Origin: Betaproteobacteria bacterium HGW-Betaproteobacteria-3 | GTDB taxonomy: Bacteria; Pseudomonadota; Gammaproteobacteria; Burkholderiales; Burkholderiaceae_C | Assembly (NCBI GenBank): GCA_002842205.1 | Contig: PHCI01000008.1 | Span: 84,792 to 148,791, forward strand | DNA length: 64,000 nucleotides | Direction of reading: 5' to 3' | Shown: positions 49,020 through 56,870 of the stretch, one piece after another | Layout: every line of letters starts with the position of its first letter | Position numbering within the stretch: the stretch's first letter is position 1 | Made by a program: the position numbers and the translations under genes | The notes under the pieces: model-generated | Databases searched by the model: none | What the model saw: the letters and a program-made list of their open reading frames with translations, nothing else | Told to the model about the DNA's origin: nothing

Positions 49020-49742
49020 GTGAAGCATTCGCTCCAAATTCAACCTCCTGAACCGCTTTCGGGGATCATCGCCGTGGTGGGCTGCGATGGTTCGGGAAAG
49101 TCGACACTGACCTCTGATCTGCTCGCCCACTTCCAGAACGAAGGGCCGTGCGAACGGGTCTATCTCGGACAGTCGTCAGGCAACATCGCCACATGGATCA
49201 AGGGCCTGCCAGTGATCGGTGCACCGGTGGCGCGCTACCTTGCGCGCAAGGCAGAGCGGACGCACACCCGGAAAACAGCCGCGCCAGACCTCCCGACGGC
49301 CCTGGTGATCTACCTGCTCTCGCAATGGCGCGCGCACAAGTTTCGTCGGATGCTGCAACTGGCCCGCTCAGGGGTGACCGTCATCACAGACCGGTATCCA
49401 CAAGCTGAAGTGCCAGGTTTTCACTTTGACGGTCCGGGCCTGGTGGGTGCGCACGCCGGTGGGTGGCTGGTGCGCAGGCTTGGGGCGCGCGAGCAGAACC
49501 TCTATCAATGGATGGCACACCATGTTCCAGCGCTGGTGATCCGGCTCAACATTGACGCCGACACTGCGCATTCGCGCAAGCCTGATCACAAGCTGTCAAC
49601 GCTGCAATCGAAAGCGGCCATGATCCCCACCCTGAACTTCCATGGCGCACTTGTCCTTGATCTGGATGGCCGTGACCCGTATCCGGACGTTCTGAACGCC
49701 GCGATGGAGGCCTCCCGCGCGGCGCTCACGAGCGCCCGATGA
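49020..49742 (+). CDS. P-loop kinase B, thymidylate-kinase-like fold
   Basis: 240 residues from a GTG at 49020. Walker A GCDGSGKST at 21-29, YLGQSSGN, ARKAERTHTRK, ITDRYPQAEVPGF, YQWM, LVIRLNIDADTAHSRKPDH and LNFHGALVLDLD. It is clearly paralogous to kinase C, 51 bases downstream, and to kinase A at 34.3 kb. It lies between the ceramide synthase candidate and the flippase/SPT operon. A head-group or lipid kinase is my inference; no substrate-specific motif is known to me. Confidence 0.7.
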   Translation: MKHSLQIQPPEPLSGIIAVVGCDGSGKSTLTSDLLAHFQNEGPCERVYLGQSSGNIATWIKGLPVIGAPVARYLARKAERTHTRKTAAPDLPTALVIYLLSQWRAHKFRRMLQLARSGVTVITDRYPQAEVPGFHFDGPGLVGAHAGGWLVRRLGAREQNLYQWMAHHVPALVIRLNIDADTAHSRKPDHKLSTLQSKAAMIPTLNFHGALVLDLDGRDPYPDVLNAAMEASRAALTSAR

Positions 49743-49793
49743 CGTGGGCCGGTACCATCATCGCCCCGACCAGCCTCTCCCCTTCAATCTGCC

Positions 49794-50525
49794 ATGCCTG
49801 AACCCATTGTCCCCGCCGGCAAGAACCGTGCACCCCTTGCTGGCGTCATTGCTGTGGTGGGTTGCGACGGCACGGGCAAGTCAACGCTGACGGCCGATCT
49901 GCTCCTCCATCTGCGCCAGAGAGGTCGGGCGGAACGTCGGTACATGGGGTTGGTCTCGGGTGAAATGGGTGAAAAAATCAAACAGCTCCCCTTCATTGGC
50001 GTCCGGCTGGAGCAGCACCTTGCAGAAAAGGCGCAGCGCGCGCAAGACATGAGCCTGAAGCTGCCCGGCGTTGGCACGGCGTTGATCATGTACCTCCTGT
50101 CGTGGTGGCGCGCGGCACAGCTTTTACGTTTGCGGCGCTTGTCGCGCGACGGGGTGTTGGTGGTCGCAGATCGCTATCCGCAGGCCGAAATTCCCGGGTT
50201 CCGTTATGACGGGCCGGGCCTGACCGTGGACCGTACCAGCAGTTGGTTGGTCCACAAGCTCGCCGCGCGGGAACAAAAACTGTACGAATGGATGGCTGGA
50301 TACCGCCCGGCGCTGGTGATCCGGCTCAACATTGATGCCGAGACGGCGCACCGGCGCAAACCCGACCATAGCCTCGCGGAGTTGCGCGACAAGATTTCGG
50401 TGATGCCACGATTGGCTTTCAATGGGGCGCGGGTGTGTGAAATTGATGCCCGGGCCCCGTATGCCGATGTTTTGGCCGCGGCGCTGGGCGCGGTCGATGG
50501 CGTGATTCGACCTGCGAGCACTTGA
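49794..50525 (+). CDS. P-loop kinase C, thymidylate-kinase-like fold
   Basis: 243 residues. Walker A GCDGTGKST at 23-31, YMGLVSGEMG, VADRYPQAEIPGFRYDGPGL, REQKLYEWM, LVIRLNIDAETAHRRKPDH and LAFNGARVCEIDAR. It is closest to kinase B, with the shared PGF/DGPGL stretch that kinase A replaces by PGAFDSTDLL. B and C look like a tandem duplication that has since diverged. It converges on the flippase gene. Confidence 0.7.
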   Translation: MPEPIVPAGKNRAPLAGVIAVVGCDGTGKSTLTADLLLHLRQRGRAERRYMGLVSGEMGEKIKQLPFIGVRLEQHLAEKAQRAQDMSLKLPGVGTALIMYLLSWWRAAQLLRLRRLSRDGVLVVADRYPQAEIPGFRYDGPGLTVDRTSSWLVHKLAAREQKLYEWMAGYRPALVIRLNIDAETAHRRKPDHSLAELRDKISVMPRLAFNGARVCEIDARAPYADVLAAALGAVDGVIRPAST

Positions 50526-50528
50526 AAA

Positions 50529-50559
50529 CCCGGGCTTCGCATCGCGCGAATCACCCGGG
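50529..50559. terminator. Hairpin between convergent kinase C and flippase genes
   Basis: CCCGGG at 50529-50534 pairs with CCCGGG at 50554-50559, with an inner TTCGC/GCGAA stem. No T tract, so it is a weak or bidirectional attenuator at best. Confidence 0.4.
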
Positions 50560-50572
50560 GGCCACGCGGATG

Positions 50573-51895
50573 TCAGGGTGACCTGGCATCCCCTTGGTTG
50601 CGAACCAGCAGGGTCATGCCCACCAGGGGGATTGCGGCAGCAATGCAGGCCGCCAGACCCGCACCGATCAACCCGGTCCACAAGGTGAGCGCAACGAACA
50701 GGGTCAGATAAACGGCCACTGAAACAACATACATGCGCAGTACCTTGCCGGCGTGGCCAATGGCATATGCCGCGGAGCGCAGCGACGATGAGGCAAGGTC
50801 AAAGGTGGCCGCCAGCAGCATCAACGTGAGGACGGGGGCGGCTGCCCTGAATTTCTCGCCCACGAGTGAGACCAGCAGTTTTTCACCAAAAAAATAGCCA
50901 ACCACCACAAACACAAGGCCGATACCACCGCCAATCAGGGCGGTGCGATAGGCCACATGCTGGAAGGCCGCGCTGCCCTGGTTCCAGCTTCGGGTCAAGT
51001 CGAGAAACACCACCTGGCGAACCAGCGCGGCGGGTTTGGCCAGCAAGCTCGAAAACTGACGCGCCAGGCGCAGCAGACCCGCTTCCGCAGGCCCCAGAAG
51101 ATAGCTCATCAAAACGGTCGCAAGATGCTTGGGCAGCACGTCCAGATTGGATTGCCAGTAGTTGATCCAGAGAAAGGGGCGCAGCCCGGAAAACTCTGCG
51201 AGAGTGGCATCTTCGACAACCTCGCCTTCAGCTGGGGGACCGATGTGTTGGCGATATTGACGCCGTCCATGCCAGCTCAAGTAGAAATTTTCGGCGACAT
51301 AGGCCACCGCCAGGATCGCTACAAACATCGCCAGGGGGGCATTGAGCCACCAGGCGACGACGATCCCGAGAAAGCTGAGGATCGGTGCGATGGCCAACTG
51401 TCGCCCCAGGGTGTCGAACTGGTCAAACAACCGCAAGATGCCGCTGGCCGTGCCGGTGCCGGTGCTCAGCAACACGAGGCTGTAGGCGGCCAGCAGGATG
51501 ACGTGTTCGCGGTCCATCCCCAGCGAGGGTCCGATCAGGGGGGCGGACACCAGCGCCAGCGCCGTGGCCGTGAGGCTGGTGCGGCGGTCCACACGGCGGC
51601 AGACGGTGATCAGGCGACGAACTGTCGGCGTGTCACCCGCATCATGTGCGGGCACACCATAGCGCACCACCGCCTCGAACGGCTGAAAGTCGAACAGGCC
51701 GCGAACCAGCATGGCATAGGTCTGGATCAGGACGACCATGCCGAACTCAGCCGGGCCGAGTGCGCGTGCCATCAGGGCGGTCGCACCCAGGGACATCAGT
51801 GCGGCCGCACCGCGACCGCGGATCAAGAGCCAGAAATTGGCCATGACCCGGCGCATGGGGCTCTGCCCGCCAGGAGTTTCGTCAGAGGCGCTCAC
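50573..51895 (-). CDS. Wzx-like lipid/oligosaccharide flippase
   Basis: 440 residues with about twelve membrane segments of the polysaccharide-synthesis (MOP) superfamily: LWLLIRG-type start (NFWLLIRGRGAAALMSLGAT), MARALGPAEFGMVVLIQTYA, and the middle GLRPFLWINYWQSNLDVLPKHL with LLGPAEAGLLRLARQFSSLL. Wzx proteins flip lipid-linked glycans across the inner membrane. Standing downstream of the sphingolipid genes on the same strand, it may translocate a modified ceramide or a lipid-linked glycan. A 144-base gap with a strong hairpin separates it from SPT. Confidence 0.8.
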   Translation of the reverse strand: MSASDETPGGQSPMRRVMANFWLLIRGRGAAALMSLGATALMARALGPAEFGMVVLIQTYAMLVRGLFDFQPFEAVVRYGVPAHDAGDTPTVRRLITVCRRVDRRTSLTATALALVSAPLIGPSLGMDREHVILLAAYSLVLLSTGTGTASGILRLFDQFDTLGRQLAIAPILSFLGIVVAWWLNAPLAMFVAILAVAYVAENFYLSWHGRRQYRQHIGPPAEGEVVEDATLAEFSGLRPFLWINYWQSNLDVLPKHLATVLMSYLLGPAEAGLLRLARQFSSLLAKPAALVRQVVFLDLTRSWNQGSAAFQHVAYRTALIGGGIGLVFVVVGYFFGEKLLVSLVGEKFRAAAPVLTLMLLAATFDLASSSLRSAAYAIGHAGKVLRMYVVSVAVYLTLFVALTLWTGLIGAGLAACIAAAIPLVGMTLLVRNQGDARSP

Positions 51896-51969
51896 GCAAG
51901 TTTCCTTTGAGCATGTTCAGACGGGGATACCCCATATGCTCTTGAAATCAAGTTGCGCGGGAATGGGTG

Positions 51970-52010
51970 CTTTGGCGAACCCCGTTCAGACGGGTGAACG
52001 GGGGCCAAAG
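51970..52010. other. Strong hairpin between SPT and flippase genes
   Basis: CTTTGGC and CCCCGTTCA on the left pair with TGAACGGGG and GCCAAAG on the right, giving 16 pairs with a three-base bulge and a six-base loop. There is no T tract, so it is more likely an mRNA stabiliser or attenuator than a simple terminator. Confidence 0.5.
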
Positions 52011-52039
52011 GAGGGTGGTTTCGATCGAGGGGCTGCGCT

Positions 52040-53221
52040 TTACGCGGCGGTCCGCAAATCGGCAAAGGCAGCGCAAATGGCATCGATTTGCTCAGGTGTA
52101 TGCGCGGCACTGACGCTGCACCGGATCAACGAAACACCGTTTGGCGTTGCGGGCGGGAGCATCAGATTGACATATACACCGCGCTTCAAAAGACCGTCCC
52201 AGAATTTGAGCGCTTCGATTTTCCCCTCCATGATGACCGCGATCACGGGGCTGGGCGGTGCACCCAGGGTGTAGCCCAGTGCCGTCAATCCCGCATGCAG
52301 GTGATCGGCATTTTCGCGAAGGCGCTGGCGCAAATGAGTGCCGGCGGCCAGCGTACGAAGTGCATGACGGGTGGAAGCAATGGTTGCCGGAGAGGGTGAT
52401 GCGGTGAAGATGTAGGGGCGACTCGAGTAGCGGATCAGGTCCAGCTCGGGGTGATCGCTCACGCAAAAGCCACCCGCACCACCAAGGCTCTTGCTGAAGG
52501 TGCCGACGATGAAATCGGCATCGGCCAGCAGGTCAAGTTCTTCGACCAGGCCGCGGCCTCGTTCGCCGAGAACACCCAGCGAGTGCGCCTCGTCCACCAT
52601 CAGATAGCCGCCGTACTCTCGTTTCACATCCACGATTTCCTTGAGTGGCGCGCGGTCGCCCAGCATGCTGTAGATGCCTTCCACCAGGATCAGGGTGTTG
52701 GCCACCCGGGCGCCGAGACGGCGCAGTCGTTTGGCCAGATCTTCCGGGTTGTTGTGGCGAAAGCGGATGACTTCGGCGCCACCCAGCCGGCAACCGTCGT
52801 AGATGCTGGCGTGGCAATCGGCGTCAAGCAGCACCACATCGTCGGGCCCAGCCAGCGCCGCGATCATGCCGAGGTTGGCCTGATATCCGGTCGAGAAGAC
52901 AATGGCTTCGCGCTTCTCATAGAAGGCCGAAAGCTCCCGTTCGAGCATGCGGTGCCCGGAGTAACTGCCATTGGCCATTCGCGAACCGGTGGTACCGGTG
53001 CCCTCGTTCTCCAGTGCAGTACGCGCCGCTGCAATCCCTTCGGGGTCGAAGGTCAGGCCCAGATAGTTATTGGTGCCCGCGAGGATGGTCGGCTTGCCGA
53101 GGATGATGCCCTCGGTGGGCGAAACAATGCGATCGATCTGGACGTTGAACGGATCAATGCCCAAGGCCTCAAGATCGCGACGAGTGGCCGACAGGGCCTG
53201 AAATTTGTCGAAGATTCCCAT
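52040..53221 (-). CDS. spt: Serine palmitoyltransferase
   Basis: 393 residues from the ATG at 53221, which overlaps the ACP stop (TAATG). It is an alpha-oxoamine synthase that condenses serine with an acyl thioester to give 3-ketosphinganine. The PLP lysine is Lys244 in TFSKSLGGAGGF, with His137 in DADCHASIYDG and DEAHS at 210-214. RPYIFTAS (268-275) and the start DPFNVQIDRIVSPTEGII match soluble Sphingomonas SPT rather than BioF or KBL. The coupled ACP suggests it uses acyl-ACP, as proposed for related operons. Confidence 0.9.
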   Translation of the reverse strand: MGIFDKFQALSATRRDLEALGIDPFNVQIDRIVSPTEGIILGKPTILAGTNNYLGLTFDPEGIAAARTALENEGTGTTGSRMANGSYSGHRMLERELSAFYEKREAIVFSTGYQANLGMIAALAGPDDVVLLDADCHASIYDGCRLGGAEVIRFRHNNPEDLAKRLRRLGARVANTLILVEGIYSMLGDRAPLKEIVDVKREYGGYLMVDEAHSLGVLGERGRGLVEELDLLADADFIVGTFSKSLGGAGGFCVSDHPELDLIRYSSRPYIFTASPSPATIASTRHALRTLAAGTHLRQRLRENADHLHAGLTALGYTLGAPPSPVIAVIMEGKIEALKFWDGLLKRGVYVNLMLPPATPNGVSLIRCSVSAAHTPEQIDAICAAFADLRTAA

Positions 53222-53487
53222 TACTCGCAATGTGTAAGGTTTTCAACCTGCAGCGCAAGATCCCGAACGGTTTTAACGTCGGGAAGGATGCTCACAGGGA
53301 TGGAGATATCAAAACGGTCTTCAATGAACATGAGTACGTCCATGATCTGCAAGGAGTCCAGATCGAGGTGCCCGACCAGTTCGGTGTCTTCGTTGACTGC
53401 GACGCGCCCTTTTGTGACCGATGCCAATGCCTCATACAGTTGGGCAAGAATAGATTGATAGTCAACCATAAATGTACATTCCGTCAT
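53221..53487 (-). CDS. Acyl carrier protein dedicated to sphingolipid synthesis
   Basis: 88 residues from the ATG at 53487, which overlaps the reductase stop (ATGA). The phosphopantetheine serine is Ser45 in HLDLDSLQIMDVLMFIEDRF. The protein is acidic and helical as expected. It sits between the reductase gene and SPT with overlaps on both sides, so it probably carries the fatty acyl chain that SPT condenses with serine. It corresponds in position and type to the Caulobacter AcpR gene (from memory). Confidence 0.87.
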   Translation of the reverse strand: MTECTFMVDYQSILAQLYEALASVTKGRVAVNEDTELVGHLDLDSLQIMDVLMFIEDRFDISIPVSILPDVKTVRDLALQVENLTHCE

Positions 53488-54434
53488 GCCGCCAAATTTT
53501 TGCCGAAAGTGACGGCAAGCCCCCGCTCTAGCCCGAACGCAGGATGCCATCCTATGGCGCGTGTAATGCTGTCATTGTCGCATACCCAATCCGGATGAGT
53601 GAGCTCCCTGACTTTCCCCGGCGTCAACATGGGCGCGTACCGCAAAAGCCGGCTTGCACCCAGATTCGCCAAGGCCGCAAAATTCAGTAGCGGGATGGGG
53701 ATGGGGACGCGGCGCACCGGCGCACCATTGCGCAAAACGCGGCCCGCGATGTCCAGCACATTGCCCCAGTCGTATCCCCCAACGCGCCCGTCGTCCAACT
53801 CGAACGTCTGCGCGAACCCCGCATCGGCAGCCAGCCAGCGGAGCACGGCGGTCGCCAGGTCATCGACATAGATCAGTGAAAACCGTCGGCCGGCACCGGC
53901 CGGCAGCGGCGCGAAGCCGTTGGCAATGGACTGAAACAGCGGCAGTAACTCGCGATCCCCCGGGCCGAAAATTGCGGGCGGACGCAGAATGGTCCAACGC
54001 AGTGTGTCCGAAACGGCCTTGACCGCATTTTCCCCACGCCATTTGCTGCCCGCATAGTGGGAAAGCGTCGGCGCCCGAGCTGCCAGGGACGAGAGCAGCA
54101 AGAACCGCGGAACCTGAATCTGGCGAGTGGCCGCCTGGGCGACGCGCAGTGCGCCATCCACGTTGACACGGTCAAAATCTGCCTGACTGGCGCCCCGAAC
54201 GGAACCCGCGCAATGAATGACGGCGTGGGACCCTGTCAGCAGCGCGTCCAGCGCGGCCACATCTTCCAGGCTCCCGGGAAGCCACTCAACCCCCGGCATT
54301 TGCGGGGGAGTACGGCCTTTTCGAGGGCGGTACAAGGCCCGCACCGGCCAACCGGCACCCGTGAGCCGTAAAAGAAGTGCCGTTCCGACAAACCCCGTGG
54401 CGCCAGTCAGTGCGAGCACGGGCCGATCGTTCAA
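53484..54434 (-). CDS. NAD(P)-dependent reductase, CerR-like (epimerase family)
   Basis: 316 residues from a TTG at 54434 that overlaps the upstream stop (TTGA). The extended short-chain dehydrogenase fold is clear: GATGFVG at 11-17, VIHCAGSVRG, LLLSSLAAR, Tyr127 and Lys131 in SHYAGSKW, and LRPPAIFGPGDRELL. In Caulobacter an epimerase-type protein next to spt (CerR) reduces the 3-keto group of the sphingolipid backbone. The same position and size here support that role. The ATG upstream at 54497 would overlap the ligase by 67 bases and is unlikely. Confidence 0.8.
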   Translation of the reverse strand: MNDRPVLALTGATGFVGTALLLRLTGAGWPVRALYRPRKGRTPPQMPGVEWLPGSLEDVAALDALLTGSHAVIHCAGSVRGASQADFDRVNVDGALRVAQAATRQIQVPRFLLLSSLAARAPTLSHYAGSKWRGENAVKAVSDTLRWTILRPPAIFGPGDRELLPLFQSIANGFAPLPAGAGRRFSLIYVDDLATAVLRWLAADAGFAQTFELDDGRVGGYDWGNVLDIAGRVLRNGAPVRRVPIPIPLLNFAALANLGASRLLRYAPMLTPGKVRELTHPDWVCDNDSITRAIGWHPAFGLERGLAVTFGKNLAA

Positions 54435-56299
54435 CCGATGGACACCGGCATCCGGGGCGCCGCCATCACCGGGACGCTGCTGTCTGTCGCAGGCCACACC
54501 GACGGCAAGGAGGCGACAGGTTTCCCGCCGAGCGGCGCTTTCACCGTGATTGGCTCGACGCTTTTCTTCTCTTGTTCGCGCCGGTGCAGGTAGTCCAACC
54601 GCGCCGCTGACCGCGACAATTTGCCCGAAGATGTCCGCGGCAAAGTGTGCCGCGGCACCAGCTCGATGAGGCAGTTGATGCCCAGGTCTTCGTGAATTTC
54701 CCGATGCAGGCGTCGGGTCAGCGGAACGTTTTGCGTTGAATCATTGGTATTGCATTGCACCACCAGAACGGCCACTTCGTCGCCGTCGGGCCCCGTGACG
54801 CTGAACGCCGAGGCGTCCATCGAGCGCAATTCAGGTTGTCTTCCGGCGATGTGCTCAATATCCTGCGGCCAGATGTTCCGGCCGTTGATGATGATCATGT
54901 CTTTGTGCCGACCGGTGACAACGATGTCGCCATCGACCAGATAGCCGATGTCACCGGTGTCCAGCCAACCATCGGGGGAGAGGGCCTTGCGGGTCTGTTC
55001 GGGCAGATTGAAGTACCCTGACATGACGCTGGGGCCGCGGACCTTGATCCGGCCCACGTGGAGCGGGGGCAAGAGTGCGCCATGTTCGTCATGGATGGCG
55101 ACTTCATGCCCTGGCAGCGGCGCGCCGCAACGGACAAAACCGCTGGCGCCGGCTGAATTTGCCTTGGCTGGGGTGGCCTGCAGCCGTTCTGCGAGGTCAT
55201 CTGCGTCAATCCAGTCGATGATGACGCCCTTGCGCATGGGCGAGAAACTGATCGCCAGCGAACTCTCGGCCATGCCATAACTGGGAATAAAGGCCAGGGG
55301 ATCGAACCCTGCAGGGGCCAGCAGCTCGGCAAAGCGAGCCGGGAGTTCCGCACGGATGGGCTCGGCACCGATGCCCGCAATGCGCCAGGCGGAAAGATCG
55401 TAACGCGCGATGTCTTCAGGACGAATCCGGCGTGCGCACAGTTCGTAACCAAATGGGGGGCTGAAGGCAATGGTGGCCCGGGTGGCGGTCATCAGTTCCA
55501 GCCAGCGCCGGGGTCGCATGGCGAAGTCGCGGGTGTCGAGGTAATCGATCGACCGCTGTGTGGCGACGAGTGCCAGCATGCAGCCGACCAGTCCCATGTC
55601 ATGATAGAACGGCAGCCATGAAACGCAGCGATCATGGGGCTGCATGTTGATGCCGTGGGTGACCACCCCCACCAGGTTGCTGAGCACGGTTTGCTGCGAG
55701 ATCACCACGCCGCGCGGGAAGCCCGTGCTGCCCGAGGTGTACTGCAGATAGGCGGTTTCGGTCGGTCCGCTGCGCTGAAGCTCTGCGTTCTGTTCTGGCA
55801 ATGCGTCAAATTCAGCGGGGGAACCCACAAACACCAGATCCATTCCTTCGGCGGCCTCTTGCAGGAACCGCAGGAATTGGCTGGAAGCCACGGCCACCGA
55901 GGCGCCGCAACCCTTCAGGAGACCGCGCAACCGGCCCACGTAGGCGTCATGGCCTCCAAGGTTGACGGTGGCCGGCAAGGCCACAGGCACCAGCCCGGCG
56001 TACTGGCAGGCAAAAAAGAAGCGCAGAAAATCAGGATTGGTTTCGGCGACCACCGCAACCCGGGCGCCCCGCTCCAGAGAAAGGGATTGCAGGCGTTGCG
56101 CCAGGGTCAAAGCCTGCTGGCGGAGTGTTCGATAGGGAAGCACGACGGCAAGCTTGCCGCTGCCGGCGTAAAAGTTGGCGCCCGTTTCGCCTTGGGCGGC
56201 GTAATCGAGGGCATCCGCCAAGGTGGCGAAATCTGCGTGGCGCAGCGGCAGCGAACTTTCCGTTGGGGTGGGCACCGGCGCCAGCTTGAAGTCGGGCAT
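54431..56299 (-). CDS. Fatty-acyl-AMP ligase / acyl-ACP synthetase (AasR-like)
   Basis: 622 residues from the ATG at 56299; an in-frame TTG at 56314 abuts its ribosome site and is less likely. It belongs to the FAAL branch of the ANL superfamily: YLQYTSGSTGFPRGVVISQ, SWLPFYHDMGLVGCMLA, YGMAESSLAISFSPM, GDIGYLVDGDIVVTGRHKDMI and INGRNIWPQDIE. These enzymes activate fatty acids as adenylates and load them onto an ACP. It is the first gene of ligase-CerR-ACP-SPT, so it probably loads the ACP for SPT. The last ~45 residues are Pro/Val-rich and poorly conserved. Confidence 0.85.
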   Translation of the reverse strand: MPDFKLAPVPTPTESSLPLRHADFATLADALDYAAQGETGANFYAGSGKLAVVLPYRTLRQQALTLAQRLQSLSLERGARVAVVAETNPDFLRFFFACQYAGLVPVALPATVNLGGHDAYVGRLRGLLKGCGASVAVASSQFLRFLQEAAEGMDLVFVGSPAEFDALPEQNAELQRSGPTETAYLQYTSGSTGFPRGVVISQQTVLSNLVGVVTHGINMQPHDRCVSWLPFYHDMGLVGCMLALVATQRSIDYLDTRDFAMRPRRWLELMTATRATIAFSPPFGYELCARRIRPEDIARYDLSAWRIAGIGAEPIRAELPARFAELLAPAGFDPLAFIPSYGMAESSLAISFSPMRKGVIIDWIDADDLAERLQATPAKANSAGASGFVRCGAPLPGHEVAIHDEHGALLPPLHVGRIKVRGPSVMSGYFNLPEQTRKALSPDGWLDTGDIGYLVDGDIVVTGRHKDMIIINGRNIWPQDIEHIAGRQPELRSMDASAFSVTGPDGDEVAVLVVQCNTNDSTQNVPLTRRLHREIHEDLGINCLIELVPRHTLPRTSSGKLSRSAARLDYLHRREQEKKSVEPITVKAPLGGKPVASLPSVWPATDSSVPVMAAPRMPVSIG

Positions 56300-56870
56300 C
56301 TGACTCAATTTCAATCCTTCACTTTATCGCTATTCGCTTATGCACAAACCCAACCTGCATGGCTCAACGCAAACCCAACGAATAACCAAGGCATACGGTG
56401 TATCACCAATCCCGAGCGCCATGTAACTCCCCGTTTCAGGCCGATGCCTACCCTGTCCCGAATCATTCAAAGAATCAGAAGTTGGCGCTTACAACCATTT
56501 TCAGTGACTACAGTCCACGCATCCACAAACGCTTGGCGCGCGATGGAGACGCGAGGTCAATGAACCGACCCTTGCACAGGCGGGACTCCATCATGGATGA
56601 CGATATTGGTCGTAAATTATGCCAGAACCTTACGGAATGACCGGTCAAAGTGTGTCGTTTTTTTCTTGAAGAAATCTGCTCTTCTACACTCGGGGGATAA
56701 TACTTTTTTGCGACTGCGATGAGCTTCGACACGAGCGCGACGCATTAGTTCAATTCGGGCCCGATGTCGGCCAATGCGCTGCTTCGACCGCCTGTTCCAT
56801 GTGAAAATGCGGATTCAGTCCCGAAATCCGCACGCCGGGCACCCGCCCGAGTCCCTGGAGAGCTCCCCCC
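56300..56870. promoter_or_regulatory. Divergent control region, sphingolipid operon and pyk
   Basis: 571 bases of lower GC content than the surroundings. No reading frame in it looks real; open stretches at 56398-56640 (plus) and 56508-56732 (minus) lack homology I recognise and good starts. It should hold the promoter of the ligase-reductase-ACP-SPT operon and of pyk. Confidence 0.5.

Noticed and set aside
52040..53221. Reading the alpha-oxoamine synthase as BioF or KBL
   Set aside because: RPYIFTAS, the N-terminal VSPTEGII segment and the coupled ACP, reductase and acyl-AMP ligase match serine palmitoyltransferase. No biotin or threonine genes are near.
56398..56732. Small open frames between the lipid operon and pyk
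   Set aside because: They overlap each other on opposite strands, lack good ribosome sites and show no recognisable sequence.
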